Shown here piece by piece: positions 29,526 through 39,840 of a DNA stretch of 64,000 nt. The stretch comes from Gracilaria caudata. Its lineage: Eukaryota > Rhodophyta > Florideophyceae > Gracilariales > Gracilariaceae. Made by a program: the position numbers and the translations under genes. Position 1 is the stretch's first letter. Every line of letters begins with the position of its first letter. The notes beneath the pieces were generated by a model that saw only the letters and a list, made by a program, of their open reading frames with translations, ran no database searches and was not told the origin of the DNA. The stretch lies in NCBI GenBank assembly GCA_030374735.1, contig JASCIV010000007.1, forward strand, positions 1 through 64,000, given 5' to 3'.

Positions 29526-30812
29526 ATGGCAACTCTACCTCTGGCGTTTTCGTCTCCAATGCCAGTACGATTGAGCTTCAATTGTCGACCTACTGTCACT
29601 GCGCCAAAGAGCAGGGAAACGGTAGTTGCTACTGCTGGAAGACCAATTATCAACGTCCTAAGTTCGGCTGCCCTTGCTGCTGTAGCCGCATCAGTGTTGT
29701 CCAATACTCCCATGGATATTTCAAAACTGCCGGAGTTCCCAATCATTCCCGCGGCAAACGCAGCAAAGGGAGGAGGAGCGTCCTTCTTCAGTGCGTCTGG
29801 GGATGTCATCAAAGATCCGGAGTCTTTGCTGAGGTGGTCTCTTCCGATATCCAACAAACCTGTGCGCGAGCTGCAATCTGAATTTGAAGCAGCCATCAAT
29901 GATACCCGTGGCTTAAAATGGCCGAAGATTGATGGCGACGTCAAACGTGCAGAGATGATTCTCAATAACCAAGTTGGCAAGATCTTAATAGGTGTTCCGG
30001 AGGAGCAAAATGACGAAGCAACTCAGCTATTAGCCAAAGTTTCTGATCAACTTCCGGCGATTGAATCGGCCATCAATGACAAGAACGCTGACAAGTTAAT
30101 CAAGAATACGAAAGAAGCGCTACGGAATATTGGTAAGGTGGAGGAATTAATGGTCACTGGTTTCCCTTTTAAGGTACCGGAAGAGTATCTAACTCTGCCG
30201 CGATTATTAGGACGTGCAACTGTAGAAATTGTTGTGAGAAAAGCGGATGATGAACCGTTTGATATAGAAGGAACCATATACAAAGAGGGGAAAATGACTC
30301 TTGTGTTAGACGGCTACTCTGCCCCTCTTTCTGCTGGTACTTTTGTGGACTTAGTGGACAAAGGATTCTACAATGAGACACCAATAATCAGGTCTGACGG
30401 ATTTGTTATTCAGGGTGGAAAGCCATCAAAAGGAGAAGGATACACAGATGAGAAAAGTGGGAAGATACGACAAGTGCCATTAGAGGTCTTTGCAAGAGGT
30501 GACAAAGAGCCGACGTATGGTATTACACTGGAAGACGACGGACGCGGAACTAGTGGTACTGTATTACCTTTCACATCTTATGGAACGCTAGCTCTGGCTA
30601 GAGAAGAATTCGAGCCCAACACTGCATCAAGTCAGTTCTTTTGGTTCCTTTTTGAACCAGATTTGACACCTGCTGGGCGTAATCTAATGGATGGGTCATG
30701 GGCTGTGTTTGGCTACACGACGAAAGGAGAAAACTTCTTGAAAGGTCTTCAGAAAGGAGATCGCATTGTTTCGGCGAAGGTAGTCGATGGGCTCCAAAAC
30801 TTGGTAACCTAG
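29526..30812 (+). CDS. CYP38: Thylakoid-lumen cyclophilin CYP38/TLP40
   Basis: An immunophilin of the thylakoid lumen that assists photosystem II assembly and repair; the plant protein has little or no isomerase activity. The ATG at 29526 (MATLPLAFSS) gives 428 residues, about the size of plant CYP38. A stroma-targeting segment (1-38) is followed by a hydrophobic lumen signal (about 40-58, IINVLSSAALAAVAASVL) and a likely processing site after PAANA at about 79. The helical PsbQ-like domain covers about 100-205 and the cyclophilin domain about 225-425 (YSAPLSAGTFVDLVDKGFY, TASSQFFWFLFEP, DGSWAVFGYTTKGE). The signal has no twin arginine, which suggests Sec-dependent import. The frame upstream of 29526 has only a TTG start. 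Confidence 0.94.
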   Translation: MATLPLAFSSPMPVRLSFNCRPTVTAPKSRETVVATAGRPIINVLSSAALAAVAASVLSNTPMDISKLPEFPIIPAANAAKGGGASFFSASGDVIKDPESLLRWSLPISNKPVRELQSEFEAAINDTRGLKWPKIDGDVKRAEMILNNQVGKILIGVPEEQNDEATQLLAKVSDQLPAIESAINDKNADKLIKNTKEALRNIGKVEELMVTGFPFKVPEEYLTLPRLLGRATVEIVVRKADDEPFDIEGTIYKEGKMTLVLDGYSAPLSAGTFVDLVDKGFYNETPIIRSDGFVIQGGKPSKGEGYTDEKSGKIRQVPLEVFARGDKEPTYGITLEDDGRGTSGTVLPFTSYGTLALAREEFEPNTASSQFFWFLFEPDLTPAGRNLMDGSWAVFGYTTKGENFLKGLQKGDRIVSAKVVDGLQNLVT

Positions 30813-31323
30813 CTAGCTCGCCTTCGCTCCATATAAGGCAGGAATTGTCATTTCCGGCTATTCCAATGACGGCATCTCTATCACGAGTGTCTAAAAATGC
30901 AATGTAGAGAGACAATGAAACAGACGACAAACGTTCGCTCTTCAATACGTACGAGGCTTGCCTCAGATATCTAAGACTAACCAGATTACAGATAAACGTT
31001 CGCCCCTTGACAAACGCCCAAGGCTGCTCAAGTTCATTAGCCCTTCTATTTTTCTGTTTGTGAAGCTTTTCAAGTCCAAGGAGAGCTAAAATGCTGTGTC
31101 TCGAGGAGAATGTGACATTTCTGTAGTCTGAGGTGAGAGTGAAGGAACATACTGTACTGGAAAGAAATGGGACGTCTGCATCATGATGTGCGACTGTGGG
31201 CAACAGTTGGTGTACCATACGATCGGCACGAGAAAGTTTCCAAAGTCAGAGGGATTTAATTGAGCTGGTCAAGATTCACTAGAACTTAAAAACACAAGAT
31301 GAAATATTGATGAAACTGCAAGG
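30813..31323. other. Convergent 3' region, CYP38 and CAP
   Basis: About 0.5 kb of 3' flanks. Frames here are without domain features, and I see no repeat. Confidence 0.5.
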
Positions 31324-32052
31324 TTAATCATCATGGTCAACAGCCTCGGTAACAAACTCACCGTCTTTGAATGTGGTGCAGAATTGTTCTGGGATCGGCG
31401 TTTCAATAATGTCATCGGGATCCTCAGGCTTGGGACGAATGAGATTTATGGCTGCACTCTTTGATGTGATAACCATAGCTTTCTCCACGGAAGCCTCGGA
31501 CATGAAGTAAGTGACGCTGTTGCACCCATCAATGTTAATGCTAGGAGCATTACCAGTGCACTGAACTCTAACGGAGTCAGAGTTGACGATCTCGACCTGC
31601 GAAAGGGCATCCTCGAAGACAAGATCAACCTTCTTGCACGAGTCGATAGATATGGAGTTGCATTTGCCCTTGACCTGAATGACAGACTTCTCACACTTGT
31701 ACACATACACGGTGTGCTTCATGCTGGTAACTTCAATGACAAGTTCTTGATTGTTCTTCTGGAACTCGACAGACCATTTCTTGCCAGATAACTCACATAC
31801 GGGCTCCTTGGCGGGGGTGGTGGTCGGTTTCGCCGGAGCAGCCGGTTTCGGAGTCGGCTTCAGAGCAGATGGAACTTCCTCATTCACAGGACCACGAGTA
31901 GCCTTCTTCAAGGCGGCACGGGCTCCCTTCTCTCCGAGCGCATTGATCTCGGCGAACAAAGCACTGGCCATATCCTCGGTGCCACCGCCAGCAGACGGAG
32001 CTGGTGGTGGGGGTGGTGGAGGCGGTGGAGGCGGGGCAGGCGGACCAGACAT
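31324..32052 (-). CDS. CAP: Short cyclase-associated protein (C-CAP only)
   Basis: An actin-monomer recycling factor: the C-terminal CARP beta-helix binds ADP-actin and promotes nucleotide exchange. The ATG complementary to 32050-32052 gives 242 residues. Order: polyproline stretch at about 3-18; a WH2-like helix (ALFAEINALGEKGARAALKK, about 32-51); a Pro/Thr/Ala linker; and the CARP/C-CAP domain from about 83 (KKWSVEFQKNNQELVIEV, VQVKG-like IQVKGKCNSI, SIDSCKKVDLVFED, QFCTTFKDGEFVTEAV). The N-terminal coiled coil and helical folded domain of animal, fungal and plant CAP (about 470-550 residues) are absent. A short C-CAP-only form is known in apicomplexans. I see no upstream frame that could supply the missing half. 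Identity is strong. Confidence 0.93.
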   Translation of the reverse strand: MSGPPAPPPPPPPPPPPAPSAGGGTEDMASALFAEINALGEKGARAALKKATRGPVNEEVPSALKPTPKPAAPAKPTTTPAKEPVCELSGKKWSVEFQKNNQELVIEVTSMKHTVYVYKCEKSVIQVKGKCNSISIDSCKKVDLVFEDALSQVEIVNSDSVRVQCTGNAPSINIDGCNSVTYFMSEASVEKAMVITSKSAAINLIRPKPEDPDDIIETPIPEQFCTTFKDGEFVTEAVDHDD

Positions 32053-33089
32053 GGTAAGGAAGTTAGGAAGGAGAAGAGGACACGGAAATCGGAAACCAGA
32101 ACAACGCTGGTGTGGAGGCAAGCGAAGCGATCAGGAAAGGCGACGCTTTGCTCTTGAAGGAAAGGTCGGAACGGGGTGCTGACTGTGCGTGCTCCAAAGA
32201 AGATATTGCGCACTGGGAATGCGATGCATTGGATTGCAAAAGAGCTTACGTTTTCCCGTTGAGCGCGTGGCTATGTGGCGCTGTGGGTCTATCAGCATGC
32301 CGGGGGCCAATCGGACCATTTTCTAGCTCAAAACGGATATGGCGCAAAGACCAGCCCTCACAAAACTCCAGCTGGCTCCTTAACGGGGCGGCTTGACCCA
32401 AGTGTAAGCGAATGGGCCGGAAGCTAATGGACTGTGGTTGGTTGGCACTCCTCCACGTTATACTCCACGTATACCGACAGGCAGCTCTGTGTCAGAGATC
32501 GGTCCGTTGTCGGCTGGAGTTTCCGCGGGGCTTCTACGGATACTGTAGAATCTACAGTGTAGATGTCTCCAATGTGCGAGGTGCTACCAACGTGGAGGGT
32601 GCTTCGTGATTGGCGGGCAGGATGCACATTGCTGGCGCTCTGGCGCAGGGCAGGTGTTTATGCGGCACGCGTCCTTGGCTGGACTTTTGTTCTTGTTTCG
32701 CCGAAGCCGGAAGAAAGCTTCGCTGGAAACATCCGCAGTCGAGTGCCCAGCACAAACGTAAATCACAAGGTTTGACCTGTCCCTACAAAGCGTGATAACT
32801 CTTTATATTACACTTCAGCTCTCTGGTCAGCGTTGAACTTAGCTCCACGACTCCACAGCAGATTCAGAACACCTCTAGGAGCTTCTCTTAAACCATCTCG
32901 CGCTCACAAAGACTTCAGGCGCTGTCACCTGACGGCCTCTTTTTCGAGTACGCGTGCCACTGGCTCACGCCTTGTAATTGGCAACAGTTGCTGGCAGCAG
33001 TCTTGTTAGAAGCTTTTCTCTGCGCTACTACTGTCACCGCTTTCACATGAAACCCCGAATAGGACAGACGTCTTTAACCTCATACCCAA
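32053..33089. promoter_or_regulatory. Shared upstream region of CAP and the BRAP-type gene
   Basis: About 1 kb between divergent starts. A short inverted repeat (ACTGTAGA with TCTACAGT) lies at about 32541-32557. No gene is supported, and neither recurring motif is present as an exact copy. Confidence 0.4.
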
Positions 33090-34700
33090 ATGTCAACTCC
33101 GTCTTCGCAGCCGCGTAACATTTCGCAAGCTTTGCATTCTGATGGCATCACGGAGCAAACAAACGCGCCTGTCGTTAGCGCTTCCGCGGCCCTTTCGTCT
33201 TCAACAGATTCTGAGCCGAAACCAGGCAACTCAACTCCACCTGAAAGAAGTGTCCCTGCGTTGGAAACCATCGCTTTCGAAACAGGCAACCCTGAAACGC
33301 ACTCCACTATTCAAGGAACCCTTGATTTAACCCCTCTCTCTAATGCTTCTTCGGTAATCGTTGTGGAGTCAGTACCGGGTTTGATGACATCTCCAGACTT
33401 TTGTATGTTTGTACGTCCATTCTTCGACACTATTCTGTTCATCCGTCCTTTACGTTTACAAACCGAACGAAATCAGTACATAGTCATTCTCAAGTTTCGA
33501 ACACCTCAGCATGCTGCCGATTTTGCGAGTGCGAATGATGGAAAACATTTCTTACAGGGACTTGTACAAGAAACATGTCTGCTTCGCACCGTCAAAGCCA
33601 TACAGTTCGATGATGCTCCTGAAGACCCTAGTTTCCCGGCATCTTCTATGTTTCCGGAAGAGGAAGCCGAGGAACTACGCTCTTCATGTCCTGTATGTCT
33701 AGATCCTCTTGACATTGGCGGGAAAGCACTTGTAACTACGTTCTGTAATCACACCATGCATGCGGATTGCTTGGCACAATGGGACCTTAATCGATGTCCT
33801 GTATGTCGATATATACATGAACTGACCCCTGAAGCGTCAACGTGCATGACATGTAATCACAGGGAGGATCTGTGGATGTGCGTCGTATGTGCTTACGTTG
33901 GATGTGGCTTCTACAAGAAGAAGCATGCTCATGCACACTTTGCCGAGACACAACATCCGTTTGCAATGAATCTAGAGGACCGCACTTTTTGGACTGGCGA
34001 GAAGGTCCCCCAGGGATCTGTTTGGGACTATGTTTCTGATAGATTTGTCAATCGATTGCTCAGCAGTGATGATGGGAAAATTGTCGAAGTTGTTCATGAC
34101 GCACGAGGAAATGCGGGTGCATCAAGTTCATCAGCTGATGCCACTTGCTGTGCCGGAAATGAGAATGTGGGTATCGTGGAAGATGAGCAAGATAGAGCGT
34201 TCCAAGCCGCTGTGTACGCAAGCCGCATGGATGCAGTTGTGGACGAGTATCGCGCCAAGATGGAACGTATGGAGGCAGAGCATGCAACAGAGAATTCTCA
34301 GCTCACTCAAGAAATTGGTAAGCTGCGAAATGAAGTCTCGCAGCTTACCAAACTACGGAGGAATTTCCAGAAGAAGTCTTCAGTAACAGAAAAGGAAATG
34401 AAGAGTCTCAGGGACAAAAACGCCTTTCTTAAAAGCTTGAACGAAACCCTGCTAAGAGATAAGCAGGCGTGGAACGCGAAGGTCGAAAACCTGAACCAAA
34501 GACTGGGAGAATTAGAAATTGAGAAGCAGGGCTTAGAAGAACAGCTCAGAGACCTAATGATGCACCTAGAAACGCAATCGAAAATCGCGGGCTCTTCCGA
34601 TGCATGTCGGTCAGATATTTCCGAACTACATGGGGGCGATGTAGTACGTGTCGGGCCGTCTCCACGTGAGCGGTTAGCGATGAAGACAAATCGACGTTAG
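33090..34700 (+). CDS. BRAP: BRAP2/ETP1-type RING and ZnF-UBP ubiquitin ligase
   Basis: A cytoplasmic E3 ligase family that binds nuclear-localisation signals and restrains Ras-MAPK scaffolds in animals; BRIZ proteins are the plant members. The 536-residue protein has the family order: Ser/Pro-rich N-terminus; RRM-like BRAP2 domain at about 88-175 (VVESVPGLMTSPDFCMFVRP); RING at about 200-239 (CPVCLDPL, CNHTMHADCLAQWDLNRCPVC); ZnF-UBP at about 248-305 (CMTCNHREDLWMCVVCAYVGCG, then HAHAHFAETQHPFAM); and a long coiled coil at about 375-505. All zinc ligands of both fingers are present. The length matches the family. It starts at the ATG 33090. Its substrate here is unknown, since red algae lack a canonical Ras pathway as far as I know. 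Confidence 0.94.
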   Translation: MSTPSSQPRNISQALHSDGITEQTNAPVVSASAALSSSTDSEPKPGNSTPPERSVPALETIAFETGNPETHSTIQGTLDLTPLSNASSVIVVESVPGLMTSPDFCMFVRPFFDTILFIRPLRLQTERNQYIVILKFRTPQHAADFASANDGKHFLQGLVQETCLLRTVKAIQFDDAPEDPSFPASSMFPEEEAEELRSSCPVCLDPLDIGGKALVTTFCNHTMHADCLAQWDLNRCPVCRYIHELTPEASTCMTCNHREDLWMCVVCAYVGCGFYKKKHAHAHFAETQHPFAMNLEDRTFWTGEKVPQGSVWDYVSDRFVNRLLSSDDGKIVEVVHDARGNAGASSSSADATCCAGNENVGIVEDEQDRAFQAAVYASRMDAVVDEYRAKMERMEAEHATENSQLTQEIGKLRNEVSQLTKLRRNFQKKSSVTEKEMKSLRDKNAFLKSLNETLLRDKQAWNAKVENLNQRLGELEIEKQGLEEQLRDLMMHLETQSKIAGSSDACRSDISELHGGDVVRVGPSPRERLAMKTNRR

Positions 34701-34918
34701 ATTCTATCGGCTCGATAGATGTGGATGGTGAAATCTGAGAATGGCAAGAGATAGATGGAATCCTCTCTTGTTGTAACCTGTTGTACAGTGTGAACACGTT
34801 AGCTACAGCTCCAGACGGAGACTCATTTACTGGAAAGGATAAGTAGGAAGAGCAAGCCAAACGCTTTTGGCTCGTCCTGTGTAAATCCACCTCTTTCGTT
34901 TCCTCACGATGACTCGCT

Positions 34919-35404
34919 CTAATTTTGTCCAGCCTCAAACCTGCCGTACTGCTTGTTATAGGCGTCGTCAAAGTGATTCATTTCCAGTTTGATACCCTCT
35001 GACCGCGGATATGCCGAGCAAGTGAGCACATAACCTTCTGCTTTGAGGTCGTCGGTGATGGACGCAAAACCTGGATCGATCTCCCCGGCAAGAAGCTTCG
35101 CAGCGCATGTAATGCACACCCCTGCCCTGCATGAGTACAAAACTGTGTGGCCGTACTCCTCAATTCCTTCTAGTAGAGTCATGTCTTCGTCAATTGGGAT
35201 CACATGCTTCTTTCCCTCGAGGTCAATTTCAACGTCATACACACGCATGCTCGGCGACAAACGTGTAGGCTTGTAGTTCCTTTTTGGCGAGACGGATGGT
35301 CCAGGCTTTTTAGAGCAAGTTGTAGGAAGTTTGTTCTGTTTGGACACGAAGCTGTTGAAACAACTTCCGGTGACGAAGGCAGGTGAACCCATTTGCAGTT
35401 GCAT
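34919..35404 (-). CDS. Plastid [2Fe-2S] ferredoxin with C-terminal extension (FdC type)
   Basis: An electron carrier of the plant-type ferredoxin fold. The ATG complementary to 35402-35404 gives 161 residues; a second ATG four codons later is also possible, and the longer frame uses TTG. A leader of about 50 residues (MGSPAFVTG..., early Phe) suggests plastid import. Cluster ligands are Cys92, Cys97, Cys100 and Cys129 (SCRAGVCITCAAKL, then YVLTCSAYPRS), in CX4CX2CX28C spacing. After the fourth Cys it continues as a tail with DDAYNKQYGRFEAGQN, which resembles the extension of cyanobacterial Fed2 and plant FdC1/FdC2, proteins not used for bulk photosynthetic transfer. Convergent with the BRAP-type gene, divergent from dephospho-CoA kinase. 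Which FdC class is not settled. Confidence 0.9.
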   Translation of the reverse strand: MQLQMGSPAFVTGSCFNSFVSKQNKLPTTCSKKPGPSVSPKRNYKPTRLSPSMRVYDVEIDLEGKKHVIPIDEDMTLLEGIEEYGHTVLYSCRAGVCITCAAKLLAGEIDPGFASITDDLKAEGYVLTCSAYPRSEGIKLEMNHFDDAYNKQYGRFEAGQN

Positions 35405-35994
35405 AGTTTGCTCGACCTCAATCTCAGGGAGCTGGATGACAAGGTTATTCAACAAGTCAAGCTGATAACCTCTATTAGCGATGCTTCCAATGGGGTAGAA
35501 GCGAAATTCTTTGACAAAAGTCGACGGGGGTCCCTTCTACTTGCGGAACCTGCGGATTGTGGTTCCGAACCTTGCGGGGAGATAGCATTTTGTGATGGCG
35601 ACGCTATGAGAAAGATCTCAGCAACGTGATCCCAAACCAAATTATGTGGCTCCTGCACCCTGTGAAGCCCTGCGAGAAGAGATCGAGCCACAACTGTGCG
35701 GTGGAAACGGCGCGAAGAGGGCACCAATAGATTTGGTTTCGTTTCGTTGGGCCACGTGGATTTGCCATTCCATCCAGTCCACAAAACAAAGTCGAGACAA
35801 CCAAAATTTAAAACTTACGAAGGAAAACACCCAAACGAAGCCTTTTCACTGGCAAAGTGAAGCGCATCTCATGATCAGCACGAATGAGGTTATGACATAT
35901 TGCTACCCGTTGCCTGATATTCGTTCTCAAGAGTGACGCAAAGAACTCCTTGGGAAGCGCCAGAGAACCCATCGGATCTGCCATTTCAGAAGAT
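35405..35994. promoter_or_regulatory. Shared upstream region of ferredoxin and dephospho-CoA kinase genes
   Basis: A 590-bp divergent spacer with no supported gene or recurring motif. Frames reading through it lack ATG starts. Confidence 0.4.
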
Positions 35995-36684
35995 ATGCCG
36001 AGAATAATCGGATTGACGGGGGGGATTGCAAGCGGAAAATCTACTGTATCTTCTGTATGGAGTTCTAAGGGCATCACTATCATTGACGCTGACAAGATTG
36101 CTAGAGAGGTAGTGCGACCGGGGAGACCAGCGTACTGGCTCATAAAACGCCATTTTGGGCCTCCTGTATTTAACTCAGACGGTACAATAAACCGTTCAGA
36201 ACTTGGAAAGCTTGTGTTTTCTGATCCGAAGCATCGGAAAGCTTTGAATCTGAGAACACACCCCTTTATTATATTTGGTATGCTTTCAAGGCTGTTCGTT
36301 GCGGTCTTTATCAGATGGAAATCAATAGTTGTATTGGATACTCCTCTGCTTTTTGAAAGCGGTACACTTGTTCCTGTTTGTTCCGCGACAGTGGTCGTAC
36401 ACTGCACTCCGCAGCAGCAGCTCGAAAGATTAGTGCGACGAGACTCTGGCAAAGGTACGACTGAAGAAGAAGCTAGGAGAAGAATAGCCAGTCAAATGCC
36501 CCTTGAGGAGAAGGCGAAGCGAGCAACTATTGTTATTGACAACACTGGTGATGAACGTCAACTACACACCAATGCGCTTAATGCCTTAGACCGATTAGAA
36601 CCGTCAAGAGCTGGTGAACTTGCACTTCGCGGGCTCGTACTTGCAGCACTCGGAAATATATTGTTTCGATTCGTGCATCGATAA
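35995..36684 (+). CDS. COAE: Dephospho-CoA kinase
   Basis: Catalyses the last step of coenzyme A synthesis, phosphorylating the 3'-hydroxyl of dephospho-CoA. From the ATG at 35995 (MPRIIGLTGGIASGKST) the protein has 229 residues. The P-loop is at 9-17, DADKIAREVVRPG at about 36-48 holds the conserved Asp, and VVLDTPLLFESG at about 112-123 is the Walker-B-like acceptor region. A lid segment (LERLVRRD) and RIASQMPLEEK at about 163-173 complete the family. Bacterial enzymes are about 200 residues; the extra C-terminal helix, ending in a hydrophobic LVLAALGNILFRF, may anchor it to a membrane as in eukaryotic CAB5/DCAKD homologues. Upstream frame extension uses TTG only. Confidence 0.94.
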   Translation: MPRIIGLTGGIASGKSTVSSVWSSKGITIIDADKIAREVVRPGRPAYWLIKRHFGPPVFNSDGTINRSELGKLVFSDPKHRKALNLRTHPFIIFGMLSRLFVAVFIRWKSIVVLDTPLLFESGTLVPVCSATVVVHCTPQQQLERLVRRDSGKGTTEEEARRRIASQMPLEEKAKRATIVIDNTGDERQLHTNALNALDRLEPSRAGELALRGLVLAALGNILFRFVHR

Positions 36685-37608
36685 GGTTTCTAGGACTCTA
36701 CCTGTCCCGGGAATATGCTCGTATCGTGACACAATTTTGCGATGAACGCAAGTACTCCCTACGGCAGAGTTTTAAGAATACAACCGCTTTTCGTGGGCAA
36801 ACTCCGCTATAGAATTAGGCAAGTGCTACATAAAAGTCTGTAAGGCATATATGGATTGACAACCCGAAACCCTCAACACCCCCCTCAACACCCGCATTTA
36901 GCTCTTCGAGAATTGCTCGACCTGCTGCGCTTAAGCACTGCGCACCGGATATTGTTTCTTAACACAAATACAAAGTAATCAAGTTGAATGCCAAATGTCA
37001 TGAAGTCCTTTGTCGTAAGATCAACTCGCCGTTTACAAGGGAGAACGCTACTCTTTGAGGATAGTCGGATATAAGCCATACCTTGTCCCAAACCGGAAAT
37101 AAAAATATCTTCAATATTGGAGCACCAAAATGTGTAATTCTGCCCCTTTTGGATTTCATTTCTCTCAAAAACTCATGAAACGTGAACTCTCGAGGGTTCG
37201 TACAGTTGAAGTCTACCCTCGCAGCTACGGTTTTGTGAACAGGTGCTAAGCCCACTCGAAACATATCCTCCGTCTTCGAACGTTACTACGCCCATAATCG
37301 CTTTTCCTTGTAGCCTTACGCTGAGCTTTTGCAGAGGTGCGCGAGCGGACAATCCGGAGCACTCAACCTTCCACCTTCTCTCGTTCCGCTGTAAGGGAGA
37401 AGTCTTCGAACAGGACTCAGGTATACTCATTTTGTTGTATTGGGTCGTAACAGCGAGGCAGTCGCTCCTCAAGCAATGTCAAGTACGATCAGTCTTCCGC
37501 TTTATGGCGCAAAGAGCGCGAATAGTACGGTACGTGAGCTTAATAGTTTCCGTCGCTCTAATCGGCTTTGACTGACATCAAACATAGATAGGTGGGAGTT
37601 CTCTTCAA
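36685..37608. other. Intergenic region between dephospho-CoA kinase and UNC-50 genes
   Basis: About 0.9 kb without a supported gene. A short direct repeat (CCCTCAACAC, twice) lies at about 36870-36893. Confidence 0.5.
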
Positions 37609-38408
37609 ATGCCTGAGTATGTGCGCCGCTTCTTCCAATACCCTCAGATGGACATTGATTATACTCTGTGGCAAATGCTATACCTCTGTATAGCACCATC
37701 GCGCGTATATCGAACGACCAAGTATCATAAGCAAACCAAGAACCAATGGGCACGAGACGGTAAGAAGGCCAAATCCATATTGCGTACTCGAATAAAGAAG
37801 AGTTTCCTTGAACGAGTGTTCCATCCGCTGTTTGAGATCATGCTGACACTAATATCTGCTCCTTCACAGATCCCGCATTCGTGGCCATAATGGTATACTT
37901 CATGGCGATTTCCTCTCTTGGCTTCGCAGTTGCTTTTCACAAAAACATGTCTGGTTTCTTCAAAACTATCATGTATGCCGTTGTAGTTGACTTCGGCCTC
38001 GTCGGTGTGTTGGCAGCTACTCTTGGATGGTATGTGGCAAACCAATACTTGCGGATAGAAAGCGCAGGAAGTCATACAACCGACCAGAAAGTGGAATGGC
38101 TTTATGCCTTTGACGTTCATTGCAATTCGTTCTTTCCGTTTTTCATTCTGCTGTACGTGTTGCAGTACTTCCTTCTTCTTATATTTATGCGTGATGGTTA
38201 TGTATTCTCTTTGCTGGCCAATGCAACGTACGCTCTTGCCTTCGGGTACTACTTCTATGTTACTTTCCTCGGTTATGATGTTCTTCCGTTTCTGCAACAT
38301 ACGACGATATTCTTGTATCCAATCGTTGCTGTGGCCATCATCTTCCTAATCACCACTCTAGTCAAATTCAATCTGTGTGTTTTCGTCATGAATGCCTACT
38401 TTGGATAG
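37609..38408 (+). CDS. UNC50: UNC-50/GMH1 Golgi membrane protein, spliced
   Basis: A conserved multi-spanning Golgi protein; yeast Gmh1 interacts with the Arf exchange factor Gea1, and nematode UNC-50 supports receptor trafficking. Exons are 37609-37759 and 37870-38408, with a 110-nt intron (GTAAGA...TCACAG). Splicing joins KNQWARD to DPAFVAIMVYF, reproducing the family motif QTKxQWARDDPAF, and gives 229 residues. The N-terminal block RRFFQYPQMDIDYTLWQMLYLC is diagnostic. Five hydrophobic helices are visible after the splice junction, the last ending near the C-terminus. Without splicing, the first exon runs into a stop after 93 codons. The ATG at 37609 is the first. Confidence 0.95.
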
Positions 38409-39385
38409 CGAAACAACTGTCGAAACATATATCGTCGTATCTTATTCTCATCACTATTATGGCATGTGGCTCACTTTGTGCATTAAAGTAACTATAAACA
38501 GTCGCCGCCGCATTCATGAACAGTTTTGGTTCAACATGAAATCTTCTGCAGGCTTGGGTGAGGATGTTTTGAAGGACGTTGGAGATCGGTTATCAAAGGC
38601 GTTTATACAATGATGTTCAATACGTCTGGGGTTGTGTTTATTCATGGGTGGAGCGAGGGGGGAGGTTCACCGCTTGTTTCTGCTTCTTCATTTGCGTATA
38701 GCGACGAGAACTATGGGAATCCAGTGCTTGCTTTACACCGATGGAGGGATTTAAGCCGATTCTGATTTTTTTTTTCTACAGCTCGTGGGAGTGTCTGTTT
38801 CTACTGGATATGTTTTTGATGGCTTGGCAAGGCACGTTTCGAACGATGCAAGAATCTGCAAATACACCAGGGTAAAGAATACGATCTGCAAGGGCGAGCC
38901 AAGTACGAACCTACTTGTAAACTCCAAAGTTGTTCTCGGGGGCAGGATTCCAATGTAAATTTCTAACCAGTAGCTGAGCTGCCTCTCCCTCCACTTCTAA
39001 GAAGCGGCAGTGTCTCTATGGTTGTCATCGCTGACTCATCGTTCCGGTTTTTACGATTTGAGCAAAACGGTATGGTTCTACGTCAGGAGATGAGTTAGAT
39101 TCGATACTGATGGAAGGGCAGAGAGTTGTGGTATTTGCGTAACGTTGCGAGAGATAGTGCTGCTGAAACAAGGACCGGATGTTATTCCTAAAACCCTTCT
39201 CGCCGTGATCATCATGATTAATAACTCGCTCTGTCGGCTTCTTGGGAATAGAAGGCGCAGACGAACTCAAAAGGGCTCAGCCACCTCGATAGATATTTGT
39301 CCCAAAAAGCAACTTGAATATAGCCTAAACCCCGACCACAGTTTTCAGATGATTCTGACGACAAAAGATCCAAAACGCAACGCAT

Positions 39386-39422
39386 AGAAGAAACAGAATT
39401 GCACCACAATTCTGCTTCTTCT
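39386..39422. repeat. Short perfect-loop hairpin
   Basis: Arms AGAAGAAACAGAATTG (39386-39401) and CAATTCTGCTTCTTCT (39407-39422) pair over 16 bases with one mismatch around a 5-nt loop. It is too short for a typical miRNA precursor and has no T-tract, so its role is unclear. Confidence 0.8.
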
Positions 39423-39594
39423 GTGGCATGGGACGGACTGCATCAGTTGCAGTAAAGTTGACATCCTCGCATTCTGCGTTTCGCACAGTCTATGTAGAGT
39501 GGAAAATGCAGCTGTGTGCCGTCTGTACAGAGCTGCATTCTGCACAGCGGACATTAATTTTTGACCCCTGGGAATTTGATTCGGGGTTGTGAAG

Positions 39595-39604
39595 TACCGT
39601 CGTA
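39595..39604 (-). promoter_or_regulatory. TACGACGGTA site upstream of NDC1
   Basis: Reverse-complement exact copy of the recurring 10-mer, 246 bp before the NDC1 ATG. Because it faces away from the gene, a 5' splice site explanation does not work here; a double-stranded binding site would. Confidence 0.35.
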
Positions 39605-39840
39605 TAGTGGTACGGCTTCACTTCTATCAGCCTCAAATTTGGGAGAAACCATCAATGCTTTAGGCGGCTATCGACGGAGCTCGTGACAACGAGAGGAATC
39701 CAGTCTGTGAGTTCGGTATATCATAGTTGCATGCTGTTTTGAAGCAAAGAGATCTACTTCACCTTATGGACAAGTAGGGCGTAGGTTTGGAAGTACGTAG
39801 AAACGCAACGGATTACCACTAATCCTCAGAAGGGAGAAAG

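Larger units (their letters stand above)
38409..39840. other. Intergenic region upstream of NDC1
   Basis: About 1.4 kb with no supported gene. It contains an exact ATCATCATGAT at 39208-39218, a strong hairpin at 39386-39422, a smaller hairpin with AATGCAGCT arms near 39505-39540, and TACCGTCGTA at 39595-39604. Confidence 0.5.
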
